Origin: Xanthostigma xanthostigma
Lineage: Eukaryota > Arthropoda > Insecta > Raphidioptera > Raphidiidae
Direction of reading: 5' to 3'
NCBI GenBank assembly: GCA_963575645.1
Contig: OY754464.1
Span: forward strand, 81,752,948 to 81,816,947
DNA: 64,000 nucleotides
Part shown: positions 22,154 through 32,164 of the stretch, piece after piece
How positions within the stretch are numbered: the first letter of the stretch is position 1
Layout: every line of letters begins with the position of its first letter
Notes under the pieces: generated by a model
Database searches by the model: none
Told to the model about the DNA's origin: nothing
Seen by the model: the letters and a program-made list of their open reading frames with translations, nothing else
Translations under genes and position numbers: made by a program

Positions 22154-22384
22154 TAATTGGCGGTGACTTTTCTTCGGAATTCAGAGGAAAATGGCCATCG
22201 TAATTTAACTGACAATTTGAAGTGATAGTTAATAGTTTTTAAGTGAGAGGCGCCACTGGTCGGACTATACAAAATTGTACGGCTGGATAGCTACAGAGAA
22301 TGACTGCCTCTGCAACGGGAAATAATTAAATGCAGTCAAGTGTTGCGCCAGCAGTTATAATTGTCCTCTTGTAGGTAGCGGTGA

Positions 22385-22515
22385 GTGACACGAGGGGGCC
22401 AACGCTTGATGAGGAAACACCTATGCCGGTCAAAGGGCAAAGTGAGCTATGCCACTCGCCAGATTGGGCAAAATACCATTAATAACCGAGTTTACACGCG
22501 TAGATACAAAAAAAA
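22385..22515. other. GC-richer flank, unrecognised
   Basis: The short GC-richer block just before the GGCCAAG element carries no homology I recognise. Confidence 0.3.
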
Positions 22516-23355
22516 AACGGCCAATTGCGAGTCGAACTCGCGCACCGAGGGTTCCGTACAAACTTGTAGGTATGTAAATAGTTCGTACATCACGGGAATC
22601 GAGTCTTGAAGATTTTTCCCGCTTTGCAGTTGGAAAACTGTTGTCCGCGTACATCGACAAACGTCGCGGTCAGTTTGCCAACTAAACGTGTAATTGCAAC
22701 GAGTTCAGATGGACTACTGAACTGTATTGTAACTCGTGGCTGTTTGATAGCCTAGTTGTTGTACCGTGTTGTATGCGGGAGTTCTCATATTGAGCTGTAT
22801 ATAAACGCACCAGTAGCGGACGCTTGTTTTTTATTAGCACTGTTACTGTGTACGTGCGTAGCGTGTTGTTGCGGTTTAAAAACACTATATTTTTGTGGTG
22901 TAACTACAAATTTACGGTTTTCGGATTTTTCCCTTAACTTGTGGTATAAGACATTGCTTCTTGCCAAATTTCACGATTCTAGGTCAACGGGAAGTACCCT
23001 ATAGGTTTTGATTCCCAAGAGTCTTGACAGACAGACAGACGGATGGACAACAAAGTGATCCTATAAGGGTTCCTTTTTTGACGTGATAACGTCTTATAAA
23101 TTGATGAAACATCAGCTGCACGCACGAAAAAGTGTAACGCCGTAACGTTCCGCCTGACCCTGTGCGTGCAAGCGAGAGCGCAGTATAAGCGATAGAGAAG
23201 CACGATCGGCCCAAGTTTGACAGCTACTAAAATTTAGGTTATGTATTATTAAATATGATATTCGAGCGGAATACGTTATCACGTAAAACTATCGTCCGTA
23301 AACCGACTTTACAGACAACCATTTTTTTCCTTTTGAAGTATGGAACCCTAAAAAC
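22516..23355 (+). mobile_element. Lepidopteran GGCCAAG element, copy 1, interrupted
   Basis: Starts near CGGCCAATTGCGAGTCGAAC, contains GAGGGTTCCGTACAAACTTG, AACTACAAATTTACGG and GGTCAACGGGAAGTACCCTA, and ends CAAAGTGATCCTATAAGGGT. The tail reappears after an insertion (23077-23325) as CCTTTTGAAGTATGGAACCC. The start and end are short inverted relatives (AGGGTTCCGTAC / GTATGGAACCCT). The family is noncoding and I recall it as very common in Lepidoptera. Confidence 0.8.
23077..23325 (-). mobile_element. ACGTTATCACGT repeat inserted in the GGCCAAG tail
   Basis: Runs from GACGTGATAACGTCTTATAA to ACGTTATCACGTAAAACTAT and CCGACTTTACAGACAACC. Relatives on the other strand lie at 59529-59612, 59985-60240 and 60640-60827. 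The inverted ACGTGATAACGT / ACGTTATCACGT pair near both ends defines a unit of about 210 bp. Confidence 0.65.
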
Positions 23356-24137
23356 AACAATTTGAAGTACGTTTTTGAAATAGATAATAGAACATGTTTA
23401 TTTGATATAATCATACAGGTTTTGTTCTTCTTTTGTGTGGTAACAAGACTGAAAACAGAGTGATCCTATAAGGGTTCCTTTTTCCTTTTGAGTTACGAAA
23501 CCCTAAAAATGATACAATGGGTTCGTCTCACAATATTTTTGTTAGGTTTGGAATCTACGTTAAGAATAAATTTAAACGATTTTTTTGAGAAAGTACTAAA
23601 ATGTATATTTTTCAAACCACTACGTAGAGTTGATTGGCTGCCTCGAATCACGCACGCTGGTTTTTTGTATAGATAACTGGTTTATATATCTCTTTCCATA
23701 GACACACCTCTCTACTTATCTATTCGCGATGATGAAGATTTTTGTTTATTTTTATTATTACGCAAAAACATTTCTATACAGTAGGTAACTATTACAACAA
23801 TATTCATCTGCTAAAGTAATTTTATTTGCAAAAGAAATGCAATTAATAATTTTTTTATTTTTGTACTTGACCTTACATTTATTGAGCTATAACTTGTGTA
23901 ATATAAAAGAAATTATTTTTGTATTGACGATTTTTTTTATTTTTTTGTTGACAAATCAACTATTTGATTTCTGGCGGCTTTTATTGTTGGATTATAAAAA
24001 AATAACAGCCTAACGATAAAAAGTAGTTATCTTTTTTTTTGTTGTTATACCGAGTGTTATATGCTACTGTAAAAAGTGTAAAAAAATAATACATTAAAAC
24101 TTCAGTATAAAATAGTGTTGATCCAATAGAATGTTAC
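23356..24137. other. AT-rich stretch, fragments only
   Basis: 23366-23410 (GAAATAGATAATAGAACATG) is shared with about 28705-28750. 23460-23505 repeats the GTGATCCTATAAGGGTTCC tail of the GGCCAAG family. The rest is unrecognised. Confidence 0.45.
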
Positions 24138-24194
24138 GATGAAGGAAAGTTTTGGTTGAGGATCATAAATAAGCTTTACCAATGTTACGCTAGT

Positions 24195-24233
24195 GGCCAA
24201 CGTTTCGAAAAATTTATTTTCATCTTCAGGGCC
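24195..24233 (-). other. Hammerhead-like core motif, best formed copy
   Basis: Minus strand: GGCC, CTGAAGA, a stem GAAAA/TTTTC with loop, GAAACGTT, then GGCC. The two GGCC blocks can pair as stem I, the inner hairpin as stem II, and ACGU would be a minimal stem III. All conserved core positions of CUGANGA and GAAA are present. Activity is not shown by sequence alone. Confidence 0.4.
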
Positions 24234-24289
24234 TCAAGCTGGACAAATGGTTGTAATGATAAAATATTTTTAACAAAAAAATTGAACCG

Positions 24290-24480
24290 ACTTCACACTA
24301 AAAAGTAAAAAATAATTGCGTATTGAAATGTTTTGGAGTCGGTGCAGTTCTCGGAATATCTAGATTTCATTTTGGCTGACACCGACTCCAAAACATTTCA
24401 ATACGCAATTATTTTTTACTTTTTAGTGTGAAGTCGGTTCAATTTTTTTGTTAAAAATATTTTATTTTTCTCTTTTTAGT
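24290..24480. mobile_element. Foldback element with ACTAAAAAGT motif, copy c
   Basis: Arms of about 80 bp: GAACCGACTTCACACTAAAA and GAAATGTTTTGGAGTCGGTG with their complements, loop about 35 bp. The ACTAAAAAGTAAAAAATAAT motif sits between ACCGACT and AGTCGGT inside each arm, the same stem-within-stem plan as 7605-7818 with different flanking sequence. Confidence 0.85.
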
Positions 24481-24773
24481 GTTAACCTAACACTAAAAAT
24501 CGGTGAACATACATAACAAAAATTATGTCTGCCTTTGAAATTTGAGAGTTTCCTTCGATTTCTCCGGATTCCACCATCAGATCCTGACTTGGTTCCGATG
24601 GGACCAACTTTGAGGTGCACACTTTCAAATTAAAAAAAAATTTGAAAAGAAGTTTGACCCTGCAGGCCATCCCTGTAACTTCCCGCTATTTTCGAGTTCA
24701 AAACGCTCAAAAATATATAAAATATAGCAAGAAGTTTATGTTTTAGCTCTTCGAGCTCAAAAAAAAAAAAAAC

Positions 24774-25640
24774 ACTTTGTTACGAAATTTTCGTTCACTA
24801 TATCTCATGAACAAATGAACCGATTTTGATGCGATTTGCGGCAGTCGACTCAATTTTTTATCCTAAAAAAGTAATTTATTACAGAATAATCGATCTCAAA
24901 GGAATTTTACGAGCAATTTAAAAAAAACACTTTTTTACAAATTTTTCGTTCACGATATCTCGTGAACAAATGAGCCGATTTTGATGCGGTTTGCGTCGAT
25001 CGACGCAGTTTTTTTAACCTAAGAAAGTAAATTATTACAAAAAAATCGATTTGATAAGAATTTTACGAGTAATTATAAAAAATTACTTTTTTCCTAATTT
25101 TTCGTTCACGTTATCTCATGAACAAATGAACCAATTTTGATCTGGTTTGCGGCGATCGACGCAGATTTTTTAGCCTAAGAAAGTAATTTATTACAAAAAA
25201 ATCGATCTGATAACAATTTTAAGAATCATTTTAAAAAAACACTGTTTTACGATTTTTTCGTTCACGGTATCTCGTGAACAAATGAACCGATTTTGATGCG
25301 GTTTGCTTCGATCGACGCAGTTTTTTTAACCTAAGAAAGTAAATTATTACAAAAAAATCGATTTGATAAGAATTTTACGAGTAATTATAAAAAATTACTT
25401 TTCCCCTAATTTTTCGTTCACGTTATCTCATGAACAAATGAACCAATTTTGATCTGGTTTGCGGCGATCGACGCAGTTTTTTTACCTAAGAAAGTAATTT
25501 ATTACAAAAAAATCGATCTGATAACAATTTTAAGAATCATTTTAAAAAAACACTTTTTTACGATTTTTTCGTTCACGGTATCTCGTGAACAAATGAACCG
25601 ATTTTGATGCGGTTTGCGGAAATCGACGCAGTTTGTTAAG
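24774..25640 (+). repeat. Tandem array, about 155-bp unit, six copies, dimeric order
   Basis: Units contain TTTTCGTTCACG.TATCTC and TGAACAAATGAACCGATTTT, then a GATCGACGCAG block. Starts are near 24774, 24941, 25086, 25241, 25397 and 25552. Units 2 and 4 are closest to each other, as are units 3 and 5, so a dimer of about 311 bp was the last amplified unit. Confidence 0.9.
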
Positions 25641-25855
25641 GAGAAGAGCTGATTAGATTTTTGAATTATTCGGTTAACTAGTTTAGAAAATATTTTAAAA
25701 AAACAAATTTTAAAAAATTTTTGAAACTTGTTTTTTTAAGATTTCTCAAAATTTTTTGGGCCGAATCGTTTCAAATTTTCAGGAAGTCTAAGTTCACGTC
25801 AGATGCCGCAAACCGCGTTTCAGTCGGACACTCCGTTCAAAAGATATAAAAGGTT

Positions 25856-25889
<34 letters not shown>

Positions 25890-26170
25890 TACATACAGCC
25901 CTACGGACATCATCGCCAAAATAGTTTTAATTGCTTCCTAGGACCTCAAAACGTTGAGATCTGGCGAAAACTCGATTTTCGAAAATCGGGGTGAAACCAA
26001 TATAACTTCCCGATTTTTGAAAAAAAAAAAAAATTTTTTTTTTAAAGCGGGAAGTTAAAAAAAAATTGAAAATCGGTCCATAATTGACGGAGAAATCGGT
26101 GAACATACATAAAAAAAAATAAAAAAAAAATATACGGACGAACATAGAACCTCCTCCTTTTTGTTGAAGT
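25640..26170 (+). repeat. Tail region of the composite, with (CA)n and poly-A/T
   Basis: Holds CATACATACACACACACACA, GGACCTCAAAACGTTGAGAT and a long A/T run near 26020-26045. It ends GAACCTCCTCCTTTTTGTTG and GAAGTCGGTTAAAAA, a tail I recognise from lepidopteran interspersed repeats. Confidence 0.6.
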
Positions 26171-26689
26171 CGGTTAAAAATAAACTTTTCGAAACGTTGG
26201 CCTCAACCAAAACCTTTCTTCATCATAAATTAAAACAATTATTAGTTGGACGTGCGTTTTCTATGAGATGATTAATCTTTGGAACCTTAGAAGATCGAAG
26301 ACAAGCAAATTGTCACCCTTTTGCTTTTCGATGAAACGTCGATCATTAATCAAGTAGATTGTTCTGGAAGTTTCAGGTTTTAATACGAAGTACAGTATCG
26401 CCATTTTGATAACGTTGACTAGTTTAATTAAAGAATGCATCTAGTCACAACACTTTGAAATATATAAAATATAAAACAGTGTGAGAGGATGTTTTTGTTT
26501 GTGTGTCGTCACGTTCTTCTGCCAAACATATAGTGTGGTTTTTTAAAAGGACAAAGTATCTTTTATGTAAAATGTAAATACTCTATTATTTGTCCAGTTA
26601 AAAATATTAAAGCTGACATTTCAATACAAAACCGAACCATTTTTTTTATTAACCTTTTGTGAAGTGTATAGCTGTAAAAAATTAAAGTT

Positions 26690-27160
26690 AGTGGTTCATT
26701 TGTTCTTCAGGTAACTATTCCTCCGAGTAAATAGCGATAATTCAATTCACCAACCATAATTATGTTAACTGCAGGTATAAATCTATTCCGGGCTATAAAT
26801 ATTTATTCGCCTAATAAAATAATAATGACCGCCACCTAGATCATAATTCCTAACCTATAAACGTGGAGTATCATATCTACAGTTGATCTTGTGGATTTGT
26901 TTACGTGTTGTTTATTAACCTTTTGTGAAGTGTATAGCTGTAAAACAGTAAGTCAGTGGATGTTTGTGTGCAATTGGGTTAGGATAAAACATTATTATTT
27001 TGTGAAACTTTTTTTTGACGTTTACACTAGCGCCATCGGTCGGCTTTTCGGGTGAACGTCAAAAAGAGCAAGGAGTATAGTGCACTGTATATTTATTGTT
27101 TAACTATCCTTTCTGCCTGATAATTTGTTTGGTGAATTGAAAGTAAATTTGTTCTAAGAT
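26690..27160 (+). repeat. 500-bp dispersed repeat, copy 3
   Basis: Same block order as 9583-10085, starting at GTTCATTTGTTCTTCAGGTA. A duplicated piece (TTAACCTTTTGTGAAGTGTA) precedes it at 26650 and recurs within it at about 26918. Confidence 0.65.
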
Positions 27161-27577
27161 TCGTAACTTCTATCTTTAATAGTGTTCGGTAAATATGGGC
27201 GAATGACGAATATAAACCAAATTGGAATAATGTATGTTAACGCATAATAATAGAAGAGAGAGATGGTTGGTAGCTGATGAGTCGCAACCTTACTATTTAT
27301 CAATGGCAACACGGCGACGCCAAACAATGGCGGCTTTCTCCACAGAGCTGTCGTATTAAATTCATTACTGATTTATTGCACACTGCGCCTGTATAGGAAC
27401 AATCATTTCCACTGAGAGAAATTAACGTAAACACTGGCTTAAAGACAATAATTCCTGCTTTAATGCTCGCTTAATAAATTATTATGTCTATTATTATATG
27501 CTCTTCATCAGTCGCCTATATTCTAGTATAATTTGATATATTCTAAGCTCTTATAATGATAAAGTAATACATAAATA
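27161..27577. other. Unrecognised stretch
   Basis: 27255-27365 is GC-richer (AACACGGCGACGCCAAAC) but holds no open frame I can assign. Confidence 0.3.
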
Positions 27578-27971
27578 CTAGCGGTTCGTCCCGGTTTCAC
27601 CCGGGTGCGACAGATATAATTCTGCAATATGTATTTCGTTTGCGGATCGGCGTCTGAACTAATGGCTTTGAGCAAATTCTACCAGATTAGCTTTGAACGA
27701 CTTCTAACAGACGTCGCTACTTAGTACTAAAACAGTTTTTTTGGTTTGTTTCTAAACTCATAGCTTCGAGTAAATCCTGTGAGATGTCGCTACCTGTTAC
27801 TAAAATAGCTGATTTTCACAAACCACCGTAATTTTGTACAAAATATTCAATAAAAACTGCCGATAGCGTAAGTTGGACCAGGCAAGACACATTTACAAAA
27901 TTTCATTAAAATCGGTTCAGTGGAGATTAGCGCGGACGAACATTGTGACACTGGTTTTTTATATATAGAGA
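27578..27971 (-). mobile_element. Helitron-like element, complete
   Basis: On the minus strand it starts TCTCTATATATAAAAAACC and ends CCGGGACGAACCGCTAG, with A before and T after. It is the uninterrupted relative of 20490-21516. Noncoding. It lies immediately next to an Ig-like coding fragment. Confidence 0.75.
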
Positions 27972-27983
27972 TGACTCTAAAAG

Positions 27984-28056
27984 ATTGTGCACACTATACC
28001 TGCACGGACCAGCATGGCACGAACCAGAAAAGCCTACGCGTGAATGTATTCATGTT
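27984..28056 (+). pseudogene. Immunoglobulin-like domain fragment (possible exon)
   Basis: The frame reads (D)CAHYTCTDQHGTNQ and then KSLRVNVF. D-x-A-x-Y-x-C followed by about ten residues, HGT and alternating hydrophobics is the F-to-G strand end of an I-set/V-set immunoglobulin fold. A possible acceptor AG lies at 27982-27983 and possible donors at 28040 (GTGAAT) and 28046 (GTATTC). Without splicing, the frame ends at a TGA about 30 bp further on. The first half of the domain (B-strand Cys, C-strand Trp) is not nearby, so it would have to lie on another exon. It is either a true exon of a gene spanning this repeat-rich region or a stranded fragment. Confidence 0.45.
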
Positions 28057-28094
28057 ATTTAACTGAGTAACCGCAAAGTAGACCGAAATTGTGC

Positions 28095-28575
28095 CATTTG
28101 CGGTCGGAACAGTTATTGTCCCACTTGCGGCCAATCGATGTTATTAAAAGAAAATAATGTTAGGAGTGATCTCATTTGCGGTCAAAGAAAATTTTATAAT
28201 TTCTAAAACACCATCGCATCAACAGCTCCCCGTAATCTTGTTTTAAGGAACTACCCCATATACCCCCTTCGCTTTTCACTGCGCAACAAAAACATCATCG
28301 CACCAACAATGTTAAATTTAATAAAAAACGAAGACTATGGGCTTTAGTAATAAGAATTAAAATTGGTTGGGCCATATTATTTTGATGTTTGGAAAAATCT
28401 ATTAGATTGCGTTCGGAATTGTTTAGATGACTTATTCTTTCTGTAGGAAATTTGAAATAGCCGATTTATAAAGTTATTTTCTTGAAAGCAAGTGAAATCA
28501 CTCTGATATTATTTGTATTTTATCATATTGATTGACCGCAAGTGGGACGGAAATTGTTCCGACCGCAAGTGGGAG
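28095..28575. mobile_element. Inverted-repeat element, CCCACTTGCGGTC ends
   Basis: Ends of about 50 bp: TTTGCGGTCGGAACAGTTAT with CCCACTTGCGGCCAATCGAT at the left, and the complement of CTTGCGGTCGGAACAATTTC with CCCACTTGCGGTCAATC at the right. TGCGGTC recurs at least five times. The interior contains a relative of the 3432-4045 repeat (ACTGCGCAACAAAAACATCA). Confidence 0.7.
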
Positions 28576-29149
28576 GACACCAGTAGACCAGTTTGAAATT
28601 TCAATTGCAAAACAGTTGACCCGTCTTTGGAGGACCCTTTGTGTTATTGTAAACTTACATACTACGTTTCAGAAGGTGTAGGCAATGCGAAAAACATTTG
28701 TATGTTTTTGAAACAGATAATAGAACGTGTTTATTTGATATAGGTTACTCTTTTATGTGGTAAACCACTATACATCGTATTTTGCAACATTCTCGACTCT
28801 ACCTTCCATCTATTTACTGTAATTGATGATTATTCTTCAGTACCTAACGAGAGGAACTTTTTCACGTTTTCTATATTTACGGAATCCATTAAAATTAATT
28901 AATTGTGTAGTGCGAATGCAGGTTCGTGTTGATTAATTTTTCTCCGGTCCTTGTTTTACTAATGATGTAACTTATTAAAGCGTTGAAATTGCAAATGGAA
29001 TAATTTCGAATGATTAAATTTGATCTTTAAAATTTCCTCTGATTAAAGTGACGTTGTTTATCGTTAAATGTTTGTTTTAAAGTAGAACTTTCACTGCATT
29101 CTCTAATAAAACAATCATGAATTTTCTTCTGTATGGCTGTTGCCATTTA
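28576..29149. other. AT-rich stretch, nothing assigned
   Basis: 28705-28750 matches a piece at 23366-23410. The rest is unrecognised. Confidence 0.4.
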
Positions 29150-29157
29150 CCTTCAAC

Positions 29158-29708
29158 TAGTGATGTGCCGGATCGTTAAAAATGTATATCCGCGGATACG
29201 AATCTGAATACGGATTTTTGGTTTCAAGATCCGCGGATACGGATACGGATCTTAACTTTCTTAGAGTACGCGGCGGTAAATATTGCACATCGACCTTTGG
29301 AAAGAGACTATCTGTTATGGGAAAAAGTTATTGACCTCTTTAAGAGTTAACTCTCATAACAGATTGTCTCTTTCCAAAGATCGATGTGCAATATCTTATT
29401 ATAAAGATAGTTGATTGAGTACCTTTGAGTTATGTACTATTAGTATGATACTCACTATGATAAATGTTTGCAATATAAAGGTGCCAAATACGATTTAAAA
29501 AAATAAAAAATAATCTGAATGGAATTTATTTTCATTTATTTTCATTATTACCTAATCACCTATTTATATAAAATTTCATCTATGAATTGAAAATTAATAA
29601 GGTAAAAGATCCGTAAAAGATCCGCCAAAAACTAACGGATACGGATACGGATCTTTCTTCTCCCTCGGATATCCGCGGATACGGATACGGATATCCAGCA
29701 GATCACTA
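29158..29708. mobile_element. hAT-type element with CGGATAC subterminal repeats
   Basis: TAGTGATGTGCCGGAT at the left and the complement of TAGTGATCTGCTGGAT at the right are flanked by identical 8-bp repeats CCTTCAAC (29150-29157 and 29709-29716). Both ends carry runs of CGGATACGGAT. The centre holds its own palindrome (29280-29396). No coding sequence. Confidence 0.9.
29280..29396. repeat. Palindrome inside the hAT element
   Basis: TTGCACATCGACCTTTGGAA through CTGTTATG at the left is matched by CATAACAGATTGTCTC and CCAAAGATCGATGTGCAA at the right, about 40 bp per arm. Confidence 0.85.
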
Positions 29709-29906
29709 CCTTCAACATATTACGCTAGTGTCCAATTCGCAATTTATCGAAATTATTTATATGGTCACTGTGTCAACGTTTAACGAAAAAATAATAGTAT
29801 ACACGTAATACTTTACTCTGAATCTATGAAAATATAATTAAAATAATCTAGTTAACTTCGGTGATTAATTATATTAGGTACTTGTTTATCGGCTTAAGGA
29901 ACTTGC

Positions 29907-30122
29907 TATTCGGAACCCAAAGGAATGGTGAGACCTCTGGTGAGAAATGTGCCGAACTGTCCTAAGGAGGATTTTTGACATTTAAACATTAATTTAGAAA
30001 AGCATGATGGATTAACCTCCATCATGCTCTTCTAAATCAATGTTTACCTGTCAAAAACCCCTCTTAAACTAGTTCGGCGCATTTCTCACCAGAGGTCTCA
30101 CTATTCCTTTGGGTTCCATATA
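29907..30122. mobile_element. Near-perfect palindrome of about 215 bp
   Basis: GGAACCCAAAGGAATGGTGA at the left and its complement at the right, continuing GACCTCTGGTGAGAAATGTG. The centre GATGGATTAACCTCCATC leaves almost no loop. It is a foldback or MITE. No family match was found elsewhere in the window. Confidence 0.8.
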
Positions 30123-30224
30123 GAACAATCTGCATTCTACATGAATAATAATAAGTATCTATACTCTATAGTAACTATATGGAGGCGCCACAAGCAACAC
30201 GTATAAAATCAGAAGCATCACTAT

Positions 30225-30430
30225 TCTGACAGTGAATTTTACTTGAATTCACTATTCCAAAAGTGAATCAGAAGTCACTATTCCAAATACTGACATTTTC
30301 ACTATTACAGTTAGTGAGTAAATTTATTAGTGAAAATTCACTAATTTGTTGTAAAAATTACTGATTATCCAGTGAATACAGCTTCGCTTACACAATTAGT
30401 GAAAATTTTAACTAATTCATGTTTTAACCT
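30225..30430. repeat. Cluster of CACTATT / AGTGAAT words
   Basis: TCACTATTC, TTCACTAATT and their complements recur about ten times in 205 bp without a fixed period. The look is of a subterminal-repeat region of a transposon, but ends were not identified. Confidence 0.45.
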
Positions 30431-30924
30431 AAGGTCATTGTCAAAACCATACTTTTTTGTAAACCTACATAAAAGAACGTACATAAATTTCAAATTAAAG
30501 CTGATATAGTCGAAAAAATTCTCAATTATAACAAAACAGTTGCTAGATTAGGCTGCGCACACTAAAGTGGAACAATCTATAATATAGACTTTTGTTTGTA
30601 TGAGTGAAAAACGGGCTTTCCTATATCATGTTGATTGTAACATTTTATGTGAACTTTGACATTTGTAATGGCATGCATTTGAATTTCGCTTGTTTATATA
30701 AAATTCGAATGAAAAAATAAATTCGGACTATTATATTAATTAAAAAATTCCATTCACTCCTTTTATGTTATATCAATCACATTTGTCTGAAACAGATACT
30801 TGATTGATCTAATTTGATTTTATTGTACACTTAGTTATTTGTTTTGGTCTGTTGAATATTTTTAAATACCTAAAACTGACGATTTAAGGTGATTACTAAA
30901 CAAAATATTATCTATTCTTATATT

Positions 30925-31010
30925 ATAAAGAGAAAGTGCGAATTTTGTGAGGGTAATCTCCAAAACTACTCACCCGATTTCAAAATTTTTTTCACCAATA
31001 CTTAGAATGG
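30925..31010 (+). mobile_element. Helitron-like 5' fragment
   Basis: TATTATAAAGAGAAAGTGCG, then GGGTAATCTCCAAAACTACT and CACCCGATTTCAAAA, resembles the start of insect Helitron-like elements. Truncated. The sequence 30431-30924 is unrecognised. Confidence 0.4.
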
Positions 31011-31023
31011 ACCTTCAGGATGG

Positions 31024-31570
31024 AGATAGACTATACAGGTGATTCCAAAGTTGACGTTATCCTTTCACCAGCGAATAAGATTTTTTTTCTTTTGGCGCTT
31101 TTTCGAAATATCAATATCAACGGAGATATAAGGTGTCAAAGTTTTATTTAAAAAATTAAAATTTATTTATAACTGCCAAACCACTTGAGATATTTAAGAA
31201 AAAATTTGTAGGGTTCAATAGCTACGTGGGAGGGAAATTCTTCAATAAATAAAATATTTTTGGGTTAACCAGTGGCCCGCGTATAAAAAAAATTGTGTAA
31301 TGTTTTTAAGAAAAAAACATGGAACGCCACTGATGTTTCTAAAAATAAAAATTGTTATTGAATTCCTTGTTCAATTCTAAAAAGAAAAGCTCTTTTATTA
31401 TTTTTTGGTACGGCGCACCGTTTTCGAGTAAAAAAATAAAAACTTTGACACCCTGTATCTCCGTTGATGTTGATATTTCGAAAAAGTGCCAAAGAAAAAA
31501 AAATCTTATTTGTCGAAGCCCTATTCGCTGGTGAAAGGATAACGCCAACATCACCCTGTATAATCGTCAC
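31024..31570. mobile_element. Inverted-repeat element, TACAGGGTGAT ends
   Basis: Arms of about 120 bp: CAAAGTTGACGTTATCCTTT, CACCAGCGAATAAGATTTTT and ATCAACGGAGATATAAGGTG at the left, complements at the right (CACCCTGTATCTCCGTTGAT, AAAGGATAACGCCAACATCA). The outer ends read ACAGGTGAT and ATCACCCTGTA (complement), suggesting a TA-inserting family. Noncoding. Confidence 0.7.
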
Positions 31571-32164
31571 GTTAAAATAACCAATTTTGCAACGTAAGTC
31601 GACGAAAAAACAGTGGCAATCTATAAATTTAGCCCAAGCCGGACCGGGCCACTTGTAGTCTAATAAAAACAAACTGTTTGTATTATGATAGTGTCAGATT
31701 TTTTCTGAAATGTGTACCGTATCTTCCACCATGTTGGTGGAAGTACCGGATGGCATTTGCAGCACAAAGCGTGAAGCGAGCGTATAAAAGCCAAATCTAG
31801 CGGCAAATCCAGCCTCGTGTGCAGCGGCCTTAATGTTTTTGAATTTAAGACTTGACACAGCTTAGGGCGAATTCCAATGCGCAAAGCATAGTTGGCAACT
31901 GTCGCATATCCCGTATCTTCACTTTGTCGCATCGGGTAACATCTTTGTATTCGATATTTGAAGTGTACCTACATAGAAAACTCATCACGGATACTCTAGA
32001 GGTGCAAGTTCAAATAAAATGCAGTTGACAAATATGCCTCTGAACTTGTATAAGGTTCAAAATTAGAAGAAAAAAAAATTGTTAACTTAGATTAGACATT
32101 TATTTTTACTGTCGAATGTAAGTTGTTATTTATTCATAAATAAATAAAAGAAAGAACTCGGCTT
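31571..32164. other. Unrecognised stretch with one short shared block
   Basis: AGCCTCGTGTGCAGCGGCCT near 31810 has relatives near 14412 and 61536. The short minus-strand ORFs here are not supported as genes. Confidence 0.35.

Larger units (their letters stand above)
24138..26228. mobile_element. Composite 2.1-kb foldback with hammerhead-like termini
   Basis: Outer inverted ends: AAAGTTTTGGTTGAGG with CCAACGTTTCGAAAAA at 24146-24215, and the complementary order at 26178-26228. The left arm carries about 36 extra bases. Within lie an ACTAAAAAGT foldback (24290-24480), a 155-bp tandem array (24774-25640) and a tail ending GAAGTCGGTTAAAAA. That tail matches ACCGACTTC at 24297 in inverted orientation, so there are two nested pairs of inverted ends. 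Confidence 0.6.

Noticed and set aside
24774..25640. CRISPR-like array
   Set aside because: Units are full tandem repeats without unique spacers, and the sequence is eukaryotic.
29907..30122. microRNA precursor
   Set aside because: The stem is far longer and more perfect than an animal pre-miRNA; a MITE or foldback explains it better.
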